A DNA stretch of 35,849 bases from Coprosoma sp963632935 (GTDB lineage Bacteria > Bacillota_I > Bacilli_A > RF39 > UBA660). Below, one piece after another: positions 1-8,108 of this stretch; within the stretch, counting starts at the first letter, position 1; each line of letters begins with the position of its first letter. The notes under the pieces were generated by a model. The model worked only from the letters and a program-made list of their open reading frames with translations. It was not told the DNA's origin and did no database searches. Made by a program: the position numbers and the translations under genes. The stretch spans positions 1 to 35,849 of the forward strand of contig CAVGWA010000012.1 of the NCBI GenBank assembly GCA_963632935.1, in the 5' to 3' direction.

Positions 1-264
1 ACATATTATAGTACTTCAAGTTGTTATAACAATAGTGCGACACATAACTGGATATCTGCAGGACCTGCAGGTAAATCATGGTCATGGACAATCTCGCCGT
101 GCTCTATCTCGGGTGCTTACTATGAGTTCTATGTCCGCAGTGGCGGCTACCTCCACTACGACTATGCTGGCAACTCTTACGGCGTCGCCCCAGTTCTCTA
201 TCTGTCATCTGATATCACATTAACAGGAGAAGGAACTGAGGGTAGTCCATATACTTTGAATTGA
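1..264 (+). CDS. C-terminal end of a surface protein with a lectin-like, possibly hypervariable C-terminus
   Basis: This is the 3' end of a gene that enters from the left edge: 87 codons and a TGA stop, read in frame 1. The fragment is rich in Tyr, Ser and Gly, contains SWSWTISP at residues 26-33, and ends with GVAPVLYLSSDITLTGEG followed by SPYTLN. The motif G-V-x-P-V-L-x-L near the C-terminus is typical of C-type-lectin/formylglycine-generating-enzyme-like folds and of related surface proteins in gut Bacillota. Codon use changes abruptly inside it: of the 38 codons from 91 to 204, 26 end in G or C (21 in C) and only one ends in A, whereas the flanking codons end mostly in A or T like the rest of the window. 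That pattern suggests a DGR variable region, but no template repeat or reverse transcriptase lies in view. The family is not firmly identified. Confidence is high that it is coding and low on function. Confidence 0.75.
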   Translation, partial: TYYSTSSCYNNSATHNWISAGPAGKSWSWTISPCSISGAYYEFYVRSGGYLHYDYAGNSYGVAPVLYLSSDITLTGEGTEGSPYTLN

Positions 265-265
265 G

Positions 266-395
266 GCCAATAAAAAACGGAGAACATTCGTAAGCCTCCG
301 AAGGAGGTGCATGAGCGGGGCTAGCGAAGCGCATGCCAAAAGTTCAGGCCCCAAGTGCAACACAAGTCTGAACAGGCTTTTCGACCTTGTATAAT
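266..395 (+). other. G+C-rich stretch with several hairpins after the surface gene
   Basis: This non-coding segment is much richer in G+C than its surroundings. It holds CCTCC-GAA-GGAGG (295-307), GCATG/CATGC (309-313 with 332-336), GGGGC/GCCCC (317-321 with 348-352) and GTTCAG/CTGAAC (342-347 with 368-373). CGGAG at 278-282 could instead pair with CTCCG at 296-300, so alternative folds exist. A GC-rich hairpin just after the variable region is a known part of some DGR target genes. It could equally be a structured 3' UTR or a small RNA. No open frame with a credible start was found. A TATAAT at 390-395 lacks a good -35 box. Confidence 0.45.
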
Positions 396-424
396 ATGGT
401 GTGTAAATTATGCATACCATTTTT
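396..424 (+). terminator. Probable terminator before the copper operon
   Basis: ATGGTGTG at 396-403 pairs with CATACCAT at 413-420 (eight pairs, one G-U) and is followed by a short T run. It lies upstream of the copper-operon promoter and would end transcription coming from the surface gene. The stem is AT-rich, so the call is moderate. Confidence 0.4.
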
Positions 425-433
425 ATATATGTC

Positions 434-462
434 TTGATAATACCCCTATGGGGTGTTATAAT
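434..462 (+). promoter_or_regulatory. csoR promoter with CsoR-type copper operator in the spacer
   Basis: The -35 box TTGATA is at 434-439 and the -10 box TATAAT at 457-462, with a spacer of exactly 17 bases. The near-palindrome ACCCC-TAT-GGGGT (442-454) fills the spacer. CsoR operators in Bacillota are G/C-tract inverted repeats of this kind, so a bound repressor would block RNA polymerase and Cu(I) would release it. The Shine-Dalgarno GGAG (469-472) sits eight bases before the csoR ATG. The placement supports a copper-inducible, self-regulated operon. Confidence 0.88.
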
Positions 463-480
463 ATATGTGGAGATGATAAT

Positions 481-789
481 ATGAAAAATAAATGTGAACA
501 TTGCACGAATTGTGAAAAGAGTACGCATAGAGATGAAGAGTTTAAAAAAAAGTTAATTAAAAGGTTAAAAACTATTGAAGGTCAAATTAGAGGTATACAG
601 AATATGGTTGAAAATGATAAGTATTGTAATGATATTTTAATTCAACTTTTGGCTATAAAGAAATCTATTGAAAGTGTTAGTAATGAGGTGTTTAAAAATC
701 ATTTATCAACTTGTGTTGTTAGAGATATTAAAAATGATGATGAAAATATAATTGATGAAGTAATGGAATTAATTAGGAGACTTAATTAA
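481..789 (+). CDS. csoR: CsoR-family copper-sensing repressor
   Basis: This is a 102-residue all-helical DUF156/CsoR-family repressor. The Cu(I) ligand set of true CsoR proteins is present: Cys49 in the KYCND segment, then His74 and Cys78 in NHLSTC (the C...HxxxC pattern). The signature R-L-K-x-I-E-G-Q-I-R-G-I at residues 28-39 matches the family. The N-terminus adds a second Cys/His cluster, CEHCTNCEKSTH (residues 5-16), which could give extra metal binding. The start at 481 is chosen because it follows the promoter and GGAG; an in-frame ATG farther upstream lies before the promoter. The stop overlaps the next start by one base (TAATG), implying translational coupling. It should repress this operon through the operator at 442-454. 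Confidence 0.93.
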   Translation: MKNKCEHCTNCEKSTHRDEEFKKKLIKRLKTIEGQIRGIQNMVENDKYCNDILIQLLAIKKSIESVSNEVFKNHLSTCVVRDIKNDDENIIDEVMELIRRLN

Positions 790-2075
790 TGGACACTTTA
801 TACGTGAAAATTGATGGTATTGTTTGTGATAATTGTAGGGTTAATATTAGAAATAAGTTACTTGGTTTAAAGACAGTTAAGGATGTTGAGATTATAAAAA
901 ACATTGCGAAAATAACTTATTTAAATGAAATTGATAAATTGGATATTATTAATGTTGTAAATAATTTGGGTTATTTTACGAAGGATGATTACATGGATAA
1001 TGATATTAAAAATGTAGATTCTAATATTAGTCCTCAATATTTTATATTAATAGTGGTTTCTATTTTATTAATATTTTTTTTACTTGAAAAATTATTTGGT
1101 TATAATATTTTTAATGTAATTCCTACTATTGATGAAAATATTAGTTATGGGATGTTATTTATAACAGGATTATTAACTAGTATTCATTGTATTAGTATGT
1201 GTGGTGCGATAAATTTAATGACTGCATTTAATGATGAAAATAATTTTAAAAGACCGATTTTATATAATTTAGGAAGATTAATTTCTTATTCTTTTTTAGG
1301 AGGCATTATAGGTCTGGTAGGATCGGTTATTAGTATTAATGAAATAATAAATGGAACAATTATTATATTCGCATCTATTCTAATGTTTTTAATGTCTTTA
1401 AGTATGCTTAATATAATTAAGTTACCTAGTTTAATGTTAAAAAATAAATTTAAGACAAATAATTCTTTTATAATAGGATTGTTAAATGGATTTATGCCAT
1501 GCGGGCCATTGCAGGCTATGCAGGTGTATGCTTTATCTACTGGCTCTTTTTTTAAAGGTGCATTTTCGATGTTTCTATTTTGTTTAGGGACTGTGCCTTT
1601 AATGTTAGGCGTTGGAATTATATTTAATGTGATAAAGAAAAGAAAAATTATCTTAAATAAAATAGCTTCTATACTTATTTTATTATTATCTTTGGCCATG
1701 TTTTTAAGAGGATTAAGTGCTTTAGGTATAAGTTATAATTTTAATTATAAAAATTATAAAGTTTCAACTATTTATAAAGATTATCAAGAGGTAAAGATAG
1801 ATTTATCTTATGGAGGTTATGATGATATTATTGTTCAAAAAGGTATTAAGGTTAGGTTAATTATTAATGTTTCTAAAAAGTATTTAACGGGGTGCAATAA
1901 CGTTGTTATGATAAATGATTTTAATATAAAAAAGAAACTTAAGGTTGGAGAAAATATTATTGAATTTATGCCTGATAAAGTAGGGGTATATTCTATGAAT
2001 TGTTGGATGAATATGATTACAAATAATATTAAAGTTATAGATGATGAAAAATATTTCGAGGTGGAAAATGAATAA
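789..2075 (+). CDS. Copper-handling membrane protein: HMA + TauE/SafE (DsbD_2-like) + cupredoxin-like domain
   Basis: This 428-residue protein joins three modules. Residues 1-70 are a heavy-metal-associated domain with Cys13-x-x-Cys16. Residues about 85-315 form a six-to-seven-helix TauE/SafE or DsbD_2-like transporter with the paired motifs HCISMCGA (Cys138) and MPCGP (Cys238), which are related to each other as the two halves of a duplicated fold. Residues about 330-425 resemble a cupredoxin: a Cys in TGCNN and the loop MNCWMNM near residue 405 supply likely Cys and Met copper ligands. Such fusions accompany CopA in some Bacillota and are thought to move or hold copper at the membrane. The exact reaction is unknown. 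Start and stop overlap csoR and copA, so it belongs to the same operon. Confidence 0.85.
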   Translation: MDTLYVKIDGIVCDNCRVNIRNKLLGLKTVKDVEIIKNIAKITYLNEIDKLDIINVVNNLGYFTKDDYMDNDIKNVDSNISPQYFILIVVSILLIFFLLEKLFGYNIFNVIPTIDENISYGMLFITGLLTSIHCISMCGAINLMTAFNDENNFKRPILYNLGRLISYSFLGGIIGLVGSVISINEIINGTIIIFASILMFLMSLSMLNIIKLPSLMLKNKFKTNNSFIIGLLNGFMPCGPLQAMQVYALSTGSFFKGAFSMFLFCLGTVPLMLGVGIIFNVIKKRKIILNKIASILILLLSLAMFLRGLSALGISYNFNYKNYKVSTIYKDYQEVKIDLSYGGYDDIIVQKGIKVRLIINVSKKYLTGCNNVVMINDFNIKKKLKVGENIIEFMPDKVGVYSMNCWMNMITNNIKVIDDEKYFEVENE

Positions 2076-4257
2076 GGTTATTTTAAAAATAGATGGCATG
2101 ACTTGTAGTGCTTGTTCTTCAAGTTTAGAAAAATATTTGTTAAAGCAAAATGGAATAAATGATGCTTTAGTAAATTTAGTTATGTCATCTGCGAGTATAA
2201 GTTATGATGATAGTATTACTTTAGATGATTTAAATAGATTTGTAAGTGAAGCTGGATTTAAATCTTTAGGTATTTATAATGAAGAAAGTAATTCTTCTAA
2301 TAAAAATGTTTATTTTATAGTTAATGGTTTTTTAATGTTATTAGTTTTATATATTTCAATGTCTCATATGATACATTTGCCTATAATACCTTTTTTACAT
2401 ATGATAAATTATCCTATTAATTATTCAGTTTGTTTATTTATTTTTAGTTTGTATTTTATATATTTTGGAAGGGATATCATTATTAGTGGTTTTAAAAATA
2501 TTAAATATAAATCTTTAAATATGGATACGCTTGTTACATTAGGTGTTATTTCAAGTTTTATATTAAGTACATTTAATATGATTATGGTATTAAAGGGTAA
2601 GAATGAATATGTAGAAAGTTTATATTTTGAAAGCGTTTGCGTTATTCTTTATTTAATTAAGTTTGGTAGATTTATAGATGGTATTAGTAAAGAAAAAACT
2701 AAGGATGCTATAAAGGGTTTAGTATCTATTACTCCAAAAAAAGCCATATTATTTATTAATAATAAAGAGCATGAAGTATCTATTGATGAAGTTAAAAAGA
2801 GTGATATTTTAATTGTTAAACCAGGAAATAGATTTGCGGTAGATGGAATTATAGTTAAAGGATTTTCACATGTAGATGAATCATTTATAAGTGGAGAGTC
2901 TAAGCCTGTTAAAAAAAGTATTGGTGATAAGGTTGTTGCTGGTAGTGTAAATTTAGATGGTGAAGTTTTGTATAAAGCTGAAAGTATAGGTAGGGATTCT
3001 ACAATATCACAGATAGTAAGGCTTGTAGTTGAAGCTACAAATACAAAAGCACCAATTGCGAGGATTGCTGATAAGGTAAGTGGGATATTTGTTCCGATTA
3101 TTATTGGTTTGGCTGTTATGACATTTATTTTTCATTTGATATTGGGATATAGTTTTAATAGTTCGGTGGTTTATTTTGTAACTGTTTTAGTTTGTGCTTG
3201 CCCTTGTGCTTTAGGGCTTGCTACTCCTCTTGCAATTGTGGTAAGTGAAGGCGTGTGTGCTAAAAATGGAATATTAGTAAAGAAGTCTTTGGTACTTGAA
3301 AGTGCAAATAAAATTGACGTTGTAGTGTTTGATAAAACTGGTACATTAACTTATGGTAATTTAAGAATTTCTAAGATAATTAATAATTCTATTTATTCTG
3401 ATAATGATTTAATTGAGATTATATCATCGTTGGAAAATAAATCTACTCATCCAATTGCCTTCGCATTTAAGCTTTATGTGAAAGAGAATAATTTAAAAAA
3501 ATTAGATGTTGATAATTTTAAAAATATTGCTGGAGAGGGAATAACTGGTTTTATTAATAATAAGGAATATTTAATAGGGAATAATAAAATTTTAGAAAGA
3601 TTTAATGTAGATAATAAAATTTTAAATGATGAATTATCTTTGGATGGTAGTGTTGTTTATGTTGCTTTAGATAGAAAAGTTATAGCTGCTATTTTTGTTA
3701 AGGATATAATAAGAAATAATGCGAAAGAGGTTATAAGTAAATTAAAAAAAATAGGTAAAAGGGTTATTATGCTTAGTGGTGATAATGAAACTGCTGCCAA
3801 TATAATCGCTGATAGTGTTGGTATTAAAGAAGTAATTGCAAATGTTTCTCCTAAGGATAAATCAAATAAAATTAAAGAGTTAAAAAATAAGGGGTTAAAG
3901 GTAATGATGGTTGGAGATGGAATAAATGATGCTCCTAGTTTATCGACCGCAGATATTGGGGTAAGTTTGAATTCTGCTATTGATATAGCGGCTGATTCTG
4001 CTGATGTAATATTGATGAGAAATGATTTAAATTCAATATATAATTTATTTGATATAAGCAAAAAAACATTAAGTAATATAAAAGGTAATTTGTTTTGGGC
4101 GTTTTTTTATAATATTTGTATGATTCCAATTGCTTTCGGATTATTTGATTTTATTAATATTTCTATGAATCCAATGCTTGCTGGACTTGCTATGACGTTA
4201 TCTAGTTTTACTGTTATAATAAATGCATTAAGGTTAAAAAAATGGAAAGAGAGGTAA
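2068..4257 (+). CDS. copA: Cu(I)-exporting P1B-type ATPase CopA
   Basis: This 729-residue P-type ATPase pumps Cu(I) out of the cytoplasm using ATP. It has one N-terminal HMA domain (GMTCSACS, Cys13 and Cys16), the membrane CPC metal site (Cys378-Pro-Cys380), the phosphorylated Asp422 in DKTGTLT, the SxxHP nucleotide motif (STHPIA), and GDGIND at 616-621. The last two helices carry YNICMIP and MNPMLAGLAMTLSS, the Tyr-Asn and Met-x-x-Ser-Ser residues that define the Cu(I) subgroup. The start at 2068 is chosen because GAGGTGG (2058-2064) precedes it with normal spacing; an in-frame ATG at 2041 lacks one. It overlaps the upstream gene by eight bases. One HMA domain and about 730 residues is usual for Bacillota CopA. 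Confidence 0.95.
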   Translation: MNKVILKIDGMTCSACSSSLEKYLLKQNGINDALVNLVMSSASISYDDSITLDDLNRFVSEAGFKSLGIYNEESNSSNKNVYFIVNGFLMLLVLYISMSHMIHLPIIPFLHMINYPINYSVCLFIFSLYFIYFGRDIIISGFKNIKYKSLNMDTLVTLGVISSFILSTFNMIMVLKGKNEYVESLYFESVCVILYLIKFGRFIDGISKEKTKDAIKGLVSITPKKAILFINNKEHEVSIDEVKKSDILIVKPGNRFAVDGIIVKGFSHVDESFISGESKPVKKSIGDKVVAGSVNLDGEVLYKAESIGRDSTISQIVRLVVEATNTKAPIARIADKVSGIFVPIIIGLAVMTFIFHLILGYSFNSSVVYFVTVLVCACPCALGLATPLAIVVSEGVCAKNGILVKKSLVLESANKIDVVVFDKTGTLTYGNLRISKIINNSIYSDNDLIEIISSLENKSTHPIAFAFKLYVKENNLKKLDVDNFKNIAGEGITGFINNKEYLIGNNKILERFNVDNKILNDELSLDGSVVYVALDRKVIAAIFVKDIIRNNAKEVISKLKKIGKRVIMLSGDNETAANIIADSVGIKEVIANVSPKDKSNKIKELKNKGLKVMMVGDGINDAPSLSTADIGVSLNSAIDIAADSADVILMRNDLNSIYNLFDISKKTLSNIKGNLFWAFFYNICMIPIAFGLFDFINISMNPMLAGLAMTLSSFTVIINALRLKKWKER

Positions 4258-4260
4258 TTT

Positions 4261-4491
4261 ATGTTTAGTAGAAAAATCAAAAAGGTAATTACTATTGAAG
4301 GTATGATGTGTAATCATTGTAAAATTAAAGTTGAAGATGCCTTATTGAAATTAAATGATGTTTCTAAGGTTAAAGTTAGCTTAAAGGATAAAAAAGCAGT
4401 TATATATTTAAATAGTAGTATTAATGATGATGATATAATTAAAACTATTGATAAATTAGAATATAAAGTTATTAATATTACTGATAAATGA
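4261..4491 (+). CDS. copZ: CopZ-like copper chaperone
   Basis: This is a 76-residue single HMA domain with the metal-binding motif MMCNHC (Cys-x-x-Cys at about residues 17 and 20) and the beta-alpha-beta-beta-alpha-beta length of CopZ/Atx1 chaperones. It would carry Cu(I) to CopA and may deliver copper to CsoR. It starts three bases after the copA stop, with GAGAGG at the end of copA as the ribosome site, and is the last gene of the operon. The first nine residues (MFSRKIKKV) are more basic than usual. The stop is TGA, which shows that UGA is not read as tryptophan in this genome. Confidence 0.9.
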   Translation: MFSRKIKKVITIEGMMCNHCKIKVEDALLKLNDVSKVKVSLKDKKAVIYLNSSINDDDIIKTIDKLEYKVINITDK

Positions 4492-4602
4492 TTAACGAAG
4501 ATTATATATGGGGATTAATAAAAAATTATAATAGAAAAATTTAATATTTTAAATAAATTAAATGTTTGAAGTTTTGTAAAATTATTGCTTAGGTATATTG
4601 AT

Positions 4603-4625
4603 GCTAGTTAATAACTAGCTTTTTA
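4603..4625 (+). terminator. Terminator of the copper operon
   Basis: GCTAGTT (4603-4609), a three-base loop, AACTAGC (4613-4619) and then five Ts form an intrinsic terminator. It lies 112 bases after the copZ stop with no gene between them. Confidence 0.7.
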
Positions 4626-4727
4626 TATGTTTTTTAAAACTAATAGATAAAAAAATATTGTAATTTTATTTGTTCATTTTTATAAAAATGTATAATAATT
4701 GAAGTAGAGAAATAAAAGAAAGTTAGT

Positions 4728-6101
4728 ATGTATGAAAATAAGAAATATTTAATAAAAAAGGAAAATTAGATTTATTATCATCATTAAAATCATTAGATAA
4801 AAAGATAGTAGATGAAAAGTTAGAAGAATATGATTTAGAAAACGTAGCTGAATTGAAGGATTATATTATTAAAGAATTTGAAACATGTTTAGATATGTCA
4901 AAAGAAAATGTTTTTACTCAATTATATTTTATTGGATTGATTGAACATGAAAATTTTGATTTGACGTCAGTAAATGAGCAGGATATAGAGAGTTTATGCG
5001 TTTTTGTATATAAAGATGGCAATCAATATTCTTATTATATTTCACTAGAAATTAAAGCAATAATAAAAAGAGTATTAGGTGAAATTTTTTCAGAAGAGCA
5101 TCTTAATTTAGAAATAGCAAATAATATGCCAATTTAAAAAATTTTAAAAAAATTACTTGATTTATTAAGTATAAAAGATTTAAAACATATAGGGGAATTG
5201 TTTCTTGTTAATAAATTAAGCAATAAATCAAAGAAAAAGCTTGTTGATATTATATATAATAGCATTACAAATGAGGATAAGCTTTCTGAAGTGATAGGAA
5301 GATTGATTGATAAAGAATTTAATTTGTTGAAAGAACTGATAAACAATAAGAGAACAATATAAAATAATAAAATTGGTGTAGAACAATATTTTTCCCTTTA
5401 TAAGTTAGGTATTATCTTTTTATTTAAAGAGGATAATAAATTTTATATTTCTATGATTGATGATATTTATAATGTTATTAAAAAAATGGATTTAAATAAA
5501 ATTGAAAAAATGATAGATGAAAATACAAGGGCTTATAATTTGGTAAAATCAATGATTGAACTTTATGGAGTTGTATTTTATGATGAAGCAAGTCGTTGTT
5601 ATAGTTTGTATTATGAAAATGGTAAGGATTTAGAAATACCTACTAATGCATTATATTTTGTGATAAACAAGATGATATAGCGACTATGCATACAAATCAT
5701 AATTTATTAATTCCATACTTGATAGTAATGAGCTTGAATCAACTTTAGAAGATATTATTAATAGACAAAGAAAGATAAAAAGAAAACCTATAAAAATTGA
5801 TGCTTTGCTTAAGTATTTAGATAATAATTATTATGAAGATAATGCACCTAAGAAAAAGTTTAAAAAGTATCTTAGAAAAAAAGATATTCAAGATGAACAA
5901 ATAGAAAATATTATTATAAATATTTCAAAATTTTATAGATTAGGTAATTTTTTTATTGGAATGGCTTTTGAAATACTTGAAGATTATGGAATAAATATTA
6001 CGGATAAAGAGGTATAAGAGATATCAAAATATTTAATGGATATATATAATAATACAAGAATATGGGGTAATAATGGCTGGACACCTATTGAATTAACGTA
6101 A
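4728..6101 (+). pseudogene. Decayed gene of about 450 codons with several stops and frameshifts
   Basis: A coding-like track runs through this region but is broken repeatedly. It opens with ATG 4728 (MYENKKYLIKK), shifts frame in the A run near 4755, and continues in one frame as KLDLLSSLKSLDKKIVDE. It then meets in-frame stops at 5135 and 5360, with clearly coding residues on both sides (LLDLLSIKDLKHIGELF; IGVEQYFSLYKLGIIFLF). It stops again at 5678, shifts frame near 5690, stops at 6015 and ends with NNTRIWGNNGWTPIEL before 6099. The N-terminal Leu/Lys-rich LDLL repeats resemble SAP/Rho-N-like helices. The closing aromatic motif recalls uncharacterised proteins of this kind in gut Bacillota, from memory only. 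Several lesions of different types favour a true pseudogene over sequencing error. The original function is unknown. Confidence 0.75.
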
Positions 6102-6421
6102 GTTGATTATTGATTTGTTTGGTAATAATGAATAAATTGAATTGATTAGTAGTTTAGTAAGGTTCATTTTAGGATAAAAAGTAATTATTTGAATATAAAA
6201 AACATAATAGTTGTTTAGTTAAAATTTATGAAATTTATTATAAAGTGTAAATAAATTTATTTATTAAAAATAAGTCAAATTTATAAAAAAACATTATGTC
6301 TTCAAACTTGGATATTTTTAGTTACAACTTAAGTCAAATTTTTTGTAAGGTTGGTGTTTGCTTTTACACTTTTTTTTTGTTATAATTGTTACGGCTTTTA
6401 AATTGAAAGAAAGGAGAAAAA
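6102..6421 (+). promoter_or_regulatory. 320-base intergenic region with the RNase J promoter
   Basis: No gene is seen in this AT-rich gap. Near its right end lie TTGCTT (6358-6363), a 17-base spacer and TATAAT (6381-6386), followed by a 35-base leader and AAGGAG (6411-6416) before the ATG at 6422. AAGTCAAATTT occurs twice (starting near 6271 and 6331); no function is assigned to it. Confidence 0.7.
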
Positions 6422-8068
6422 ATGAGTAAAATAAAAATATTTGCTCTCGGCGGTTTAAATGAAAATGGTAAAAATATGTATGTTGTTGATGTAGATCATG
6501 ATATTTTTATATTTGACGCTGGATTAAAATACGCTGATGACAAAATGCTTGGAGTAGATTATATTATTCCAAGTTATGAATATATTAAGAAAAACAAGAA
6601 AAATATTAAAGGAATTTTTATAACTCATGGTCATTATGATCATATGGGTGCTTTAACTGAAATTTTAAAAGAAATTCCTGATTTAAAAATTTATGGTACA
6701 ACATTTACCATGGAAATTATTAAAGATGAACTTTTAGCGGATAATTTAAGTATTAAAAATTTACATATTATTAAACCTCATAGGAAAATTAATTTTGGTA
6801 AAAATAGTATTTTTCCAATTTCTTTAACACACATGGTTCCAGATACAGTAGGTTATGTTTTGTATACACCTGATGGTGCAATATTCTATACAGGAAATTT
6901 TGTGTTTGACTCCACCATGTTAGGCGGTTATAAAACTGATATTGGAAAATTAGCTTATGTTGGTAAACAAGGTGTTTTGTGCCTACTTTCTGAATCACTT
7001 TATGCGGATAGGAAAGGATTTACTTCACCCAATCACCGTACTGGTAAGGCTATTAGAGAAATACTTAATCGTTATGATGGAAGAATTTTATATAATATTT
7101 ATCAAGCACAACTTTATAGAATTCAAGAATTATTTAATGAAATAAAAAATACTAATCGCAATGTGGTTATTATGGGAAAAAATTTAGAATCTGTTATTTT
7201 AAAAGCTATTGATATGCATTATGTCGATTTTGATAAAAAAAGAATTTGTTCAATTAACCATGTTAAAGATGATAAAGTTGTAGTTATAGTATCTGACGAA
7301 AGAGAAAAACCTTTTTCTAATTTAAAAAGAATTGTTAGAGGATATGATAAATTTATTACAATCAATCCCGATGATACCATTATTTTTGCTTCTCCAATTG
7401 AAGATGGAATGGAAAGAACAGCTACTAAACTATTAGATGGAATAGCTAAAATAGGAGCAAATGTAATTGAACTTTCTAAGAAAAAATATTTATCTCATCA
7501 TGCTTCATCTGAAGATTTAATGTTAATGCTTGATTTAATGAAGCCAAAATACTATATGCCAGTTATTGGTGAATATCGTCATCAAGTTGCTAATGGCAAT
7601 GTTGCCAAAGAAATAGGAATGGATGATGATCATATTTTGCTTAAATTAAATGGTCAAGTTGCTTATTTTGAAAATGGTGAGTTAATTAATAATGGTTGGA
7701 AAGAACGTGTGGATGATATATTAATTGATGGTCAAGTAGCCGGCGACGTAGGCGAGTTAGTACTTAAAGATCGCGAACTTTTAAGTGATAGTGGTATTGT
7801 TATTGTAACAGCTACATTAGATAAACAAACAAAAGAAGTATTAGCTGGTCCTGAAGTATTAACACGTGGATTTATCTTTGTTAAAGATAACATTAATTTA
7901 ATTAAAGATGCTAGTAATATTGCATTAGAAGTTATTAAAGAAAATACTAAATCTAATTATGTTGATTTTTCTAAAGTAAAACTTGGAATAAGAGATAAAG
8001 TTGGTAAATATTTCTATGAACAAACAGAATGTAAACCGATGATATTAATTGTAATAGGGGAAGTGTAA
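6422..8068 (+). CDS. RNase J-family ribonuclease (beta-CASP metallo-beta-lactamase) with altered motif
   Basis: This 548-residue protein has the RNase J layout: metallo-beta-lactamase fold, beta-CASP insert and C-terminal domain. RNase J enzymes cut mRNA internally and degrade it 5'-to-3'. Motif 2 is intact (THGHYDH: His69, His71, Asp73, His74) and His137 in LTHMVPD is present. The position of the bridging metal-ligand Asp is Asn159 (TGNFVFD instead of TGDFKFD). The later motif reads LSHHAS rather than VSGHAS, and PVIGEYRH is kept. The Asn could weaken metal binding, so this may be an accessory, RNase J2-like copy with its active partner elsewhere. It has its own promoter and a strong Shine-Dalgarno. 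Whether it is J1 or J2 cannot be settled here, so no symbol is given. Confidence 0.9.
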   Translation: MSKIKIFALGGLNENGKNMYVVDVDHDIFIFDAGLKYADDKMLGVDYIIPSYEYIKKNKKNIKGIFITHGHYDHMGALTEILKEIPDLKIYGTTFTMEIIKDELLADNLSIKNLHIIKPHRKINFGKNSIFPISLTHMVPDTVGYVLYTPDGAIFYTGNFVFDSTMLGGYKTDIGKLAYVGKQGVLCLLSESLYADRKGFTSPNHRTGKAIREILNRYDGRILYNIYQAQLYRIQELFNEIKNTNRNVVIMGKNLESVILKAIDMHYVDFDKKRICSINHVKDDKVVVIVSDEREKPFSNLKRIVRGYDKFITINPDDTIIFASPIEDGMERTATKLLDGIAKIGANVIELSKKKYLSHHASSEDLMLMLDLMKPKYYMPVIGEYRHQVANGNVAKEIGMDDDHILLKLNGQVAYFENGELINNGWKERVDDILIDGQVAGDVGELVLKDRELLSDSGIVIVTATLDKQTKEVLAGPEVLTRGFIFVKDNINLIKDASNIALEVIKENTKSNYVDFSKVKLGIRDKVGKYFYEQTECKPMILIVIGEV

Positions 8069-8080
8069 ACTTTCCTTTTT
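8059..8080 (+). terminator. Probable terminator after the RNase J gene
   Basis: GGAAGT (8059-8064) pairs with ACTTTCC (8069-8075), with one bulged base, and six Ts follow. It overlaps the stop codon of the RNase J gene and lies just before the -10 box (8086-8091) of the next gene. Confidence 0.5.
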
Positions 8081-8108
8081 TGTGTTATAATTTATTGTAG
8101 GTGATATC

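Noticed and set aside
390..395. TATAAT as a second promoter upstream of csoR
   Set aside because: No convincing -35 box, and the next bases fold into a terminator-like hairpin.
355..480. In-frame N-terminal extension of csoR from an ATG at 355
   Set aside because: The promoter and operator (434-462) lie inside it, and ATG 481 has a proper ribosome site and matches family length.
220..528. 102-codon frame on the minus strand
   Set aside because: It crosses the csoR promoter and hairpin region, has no ribosome site and shows no family resemblance.
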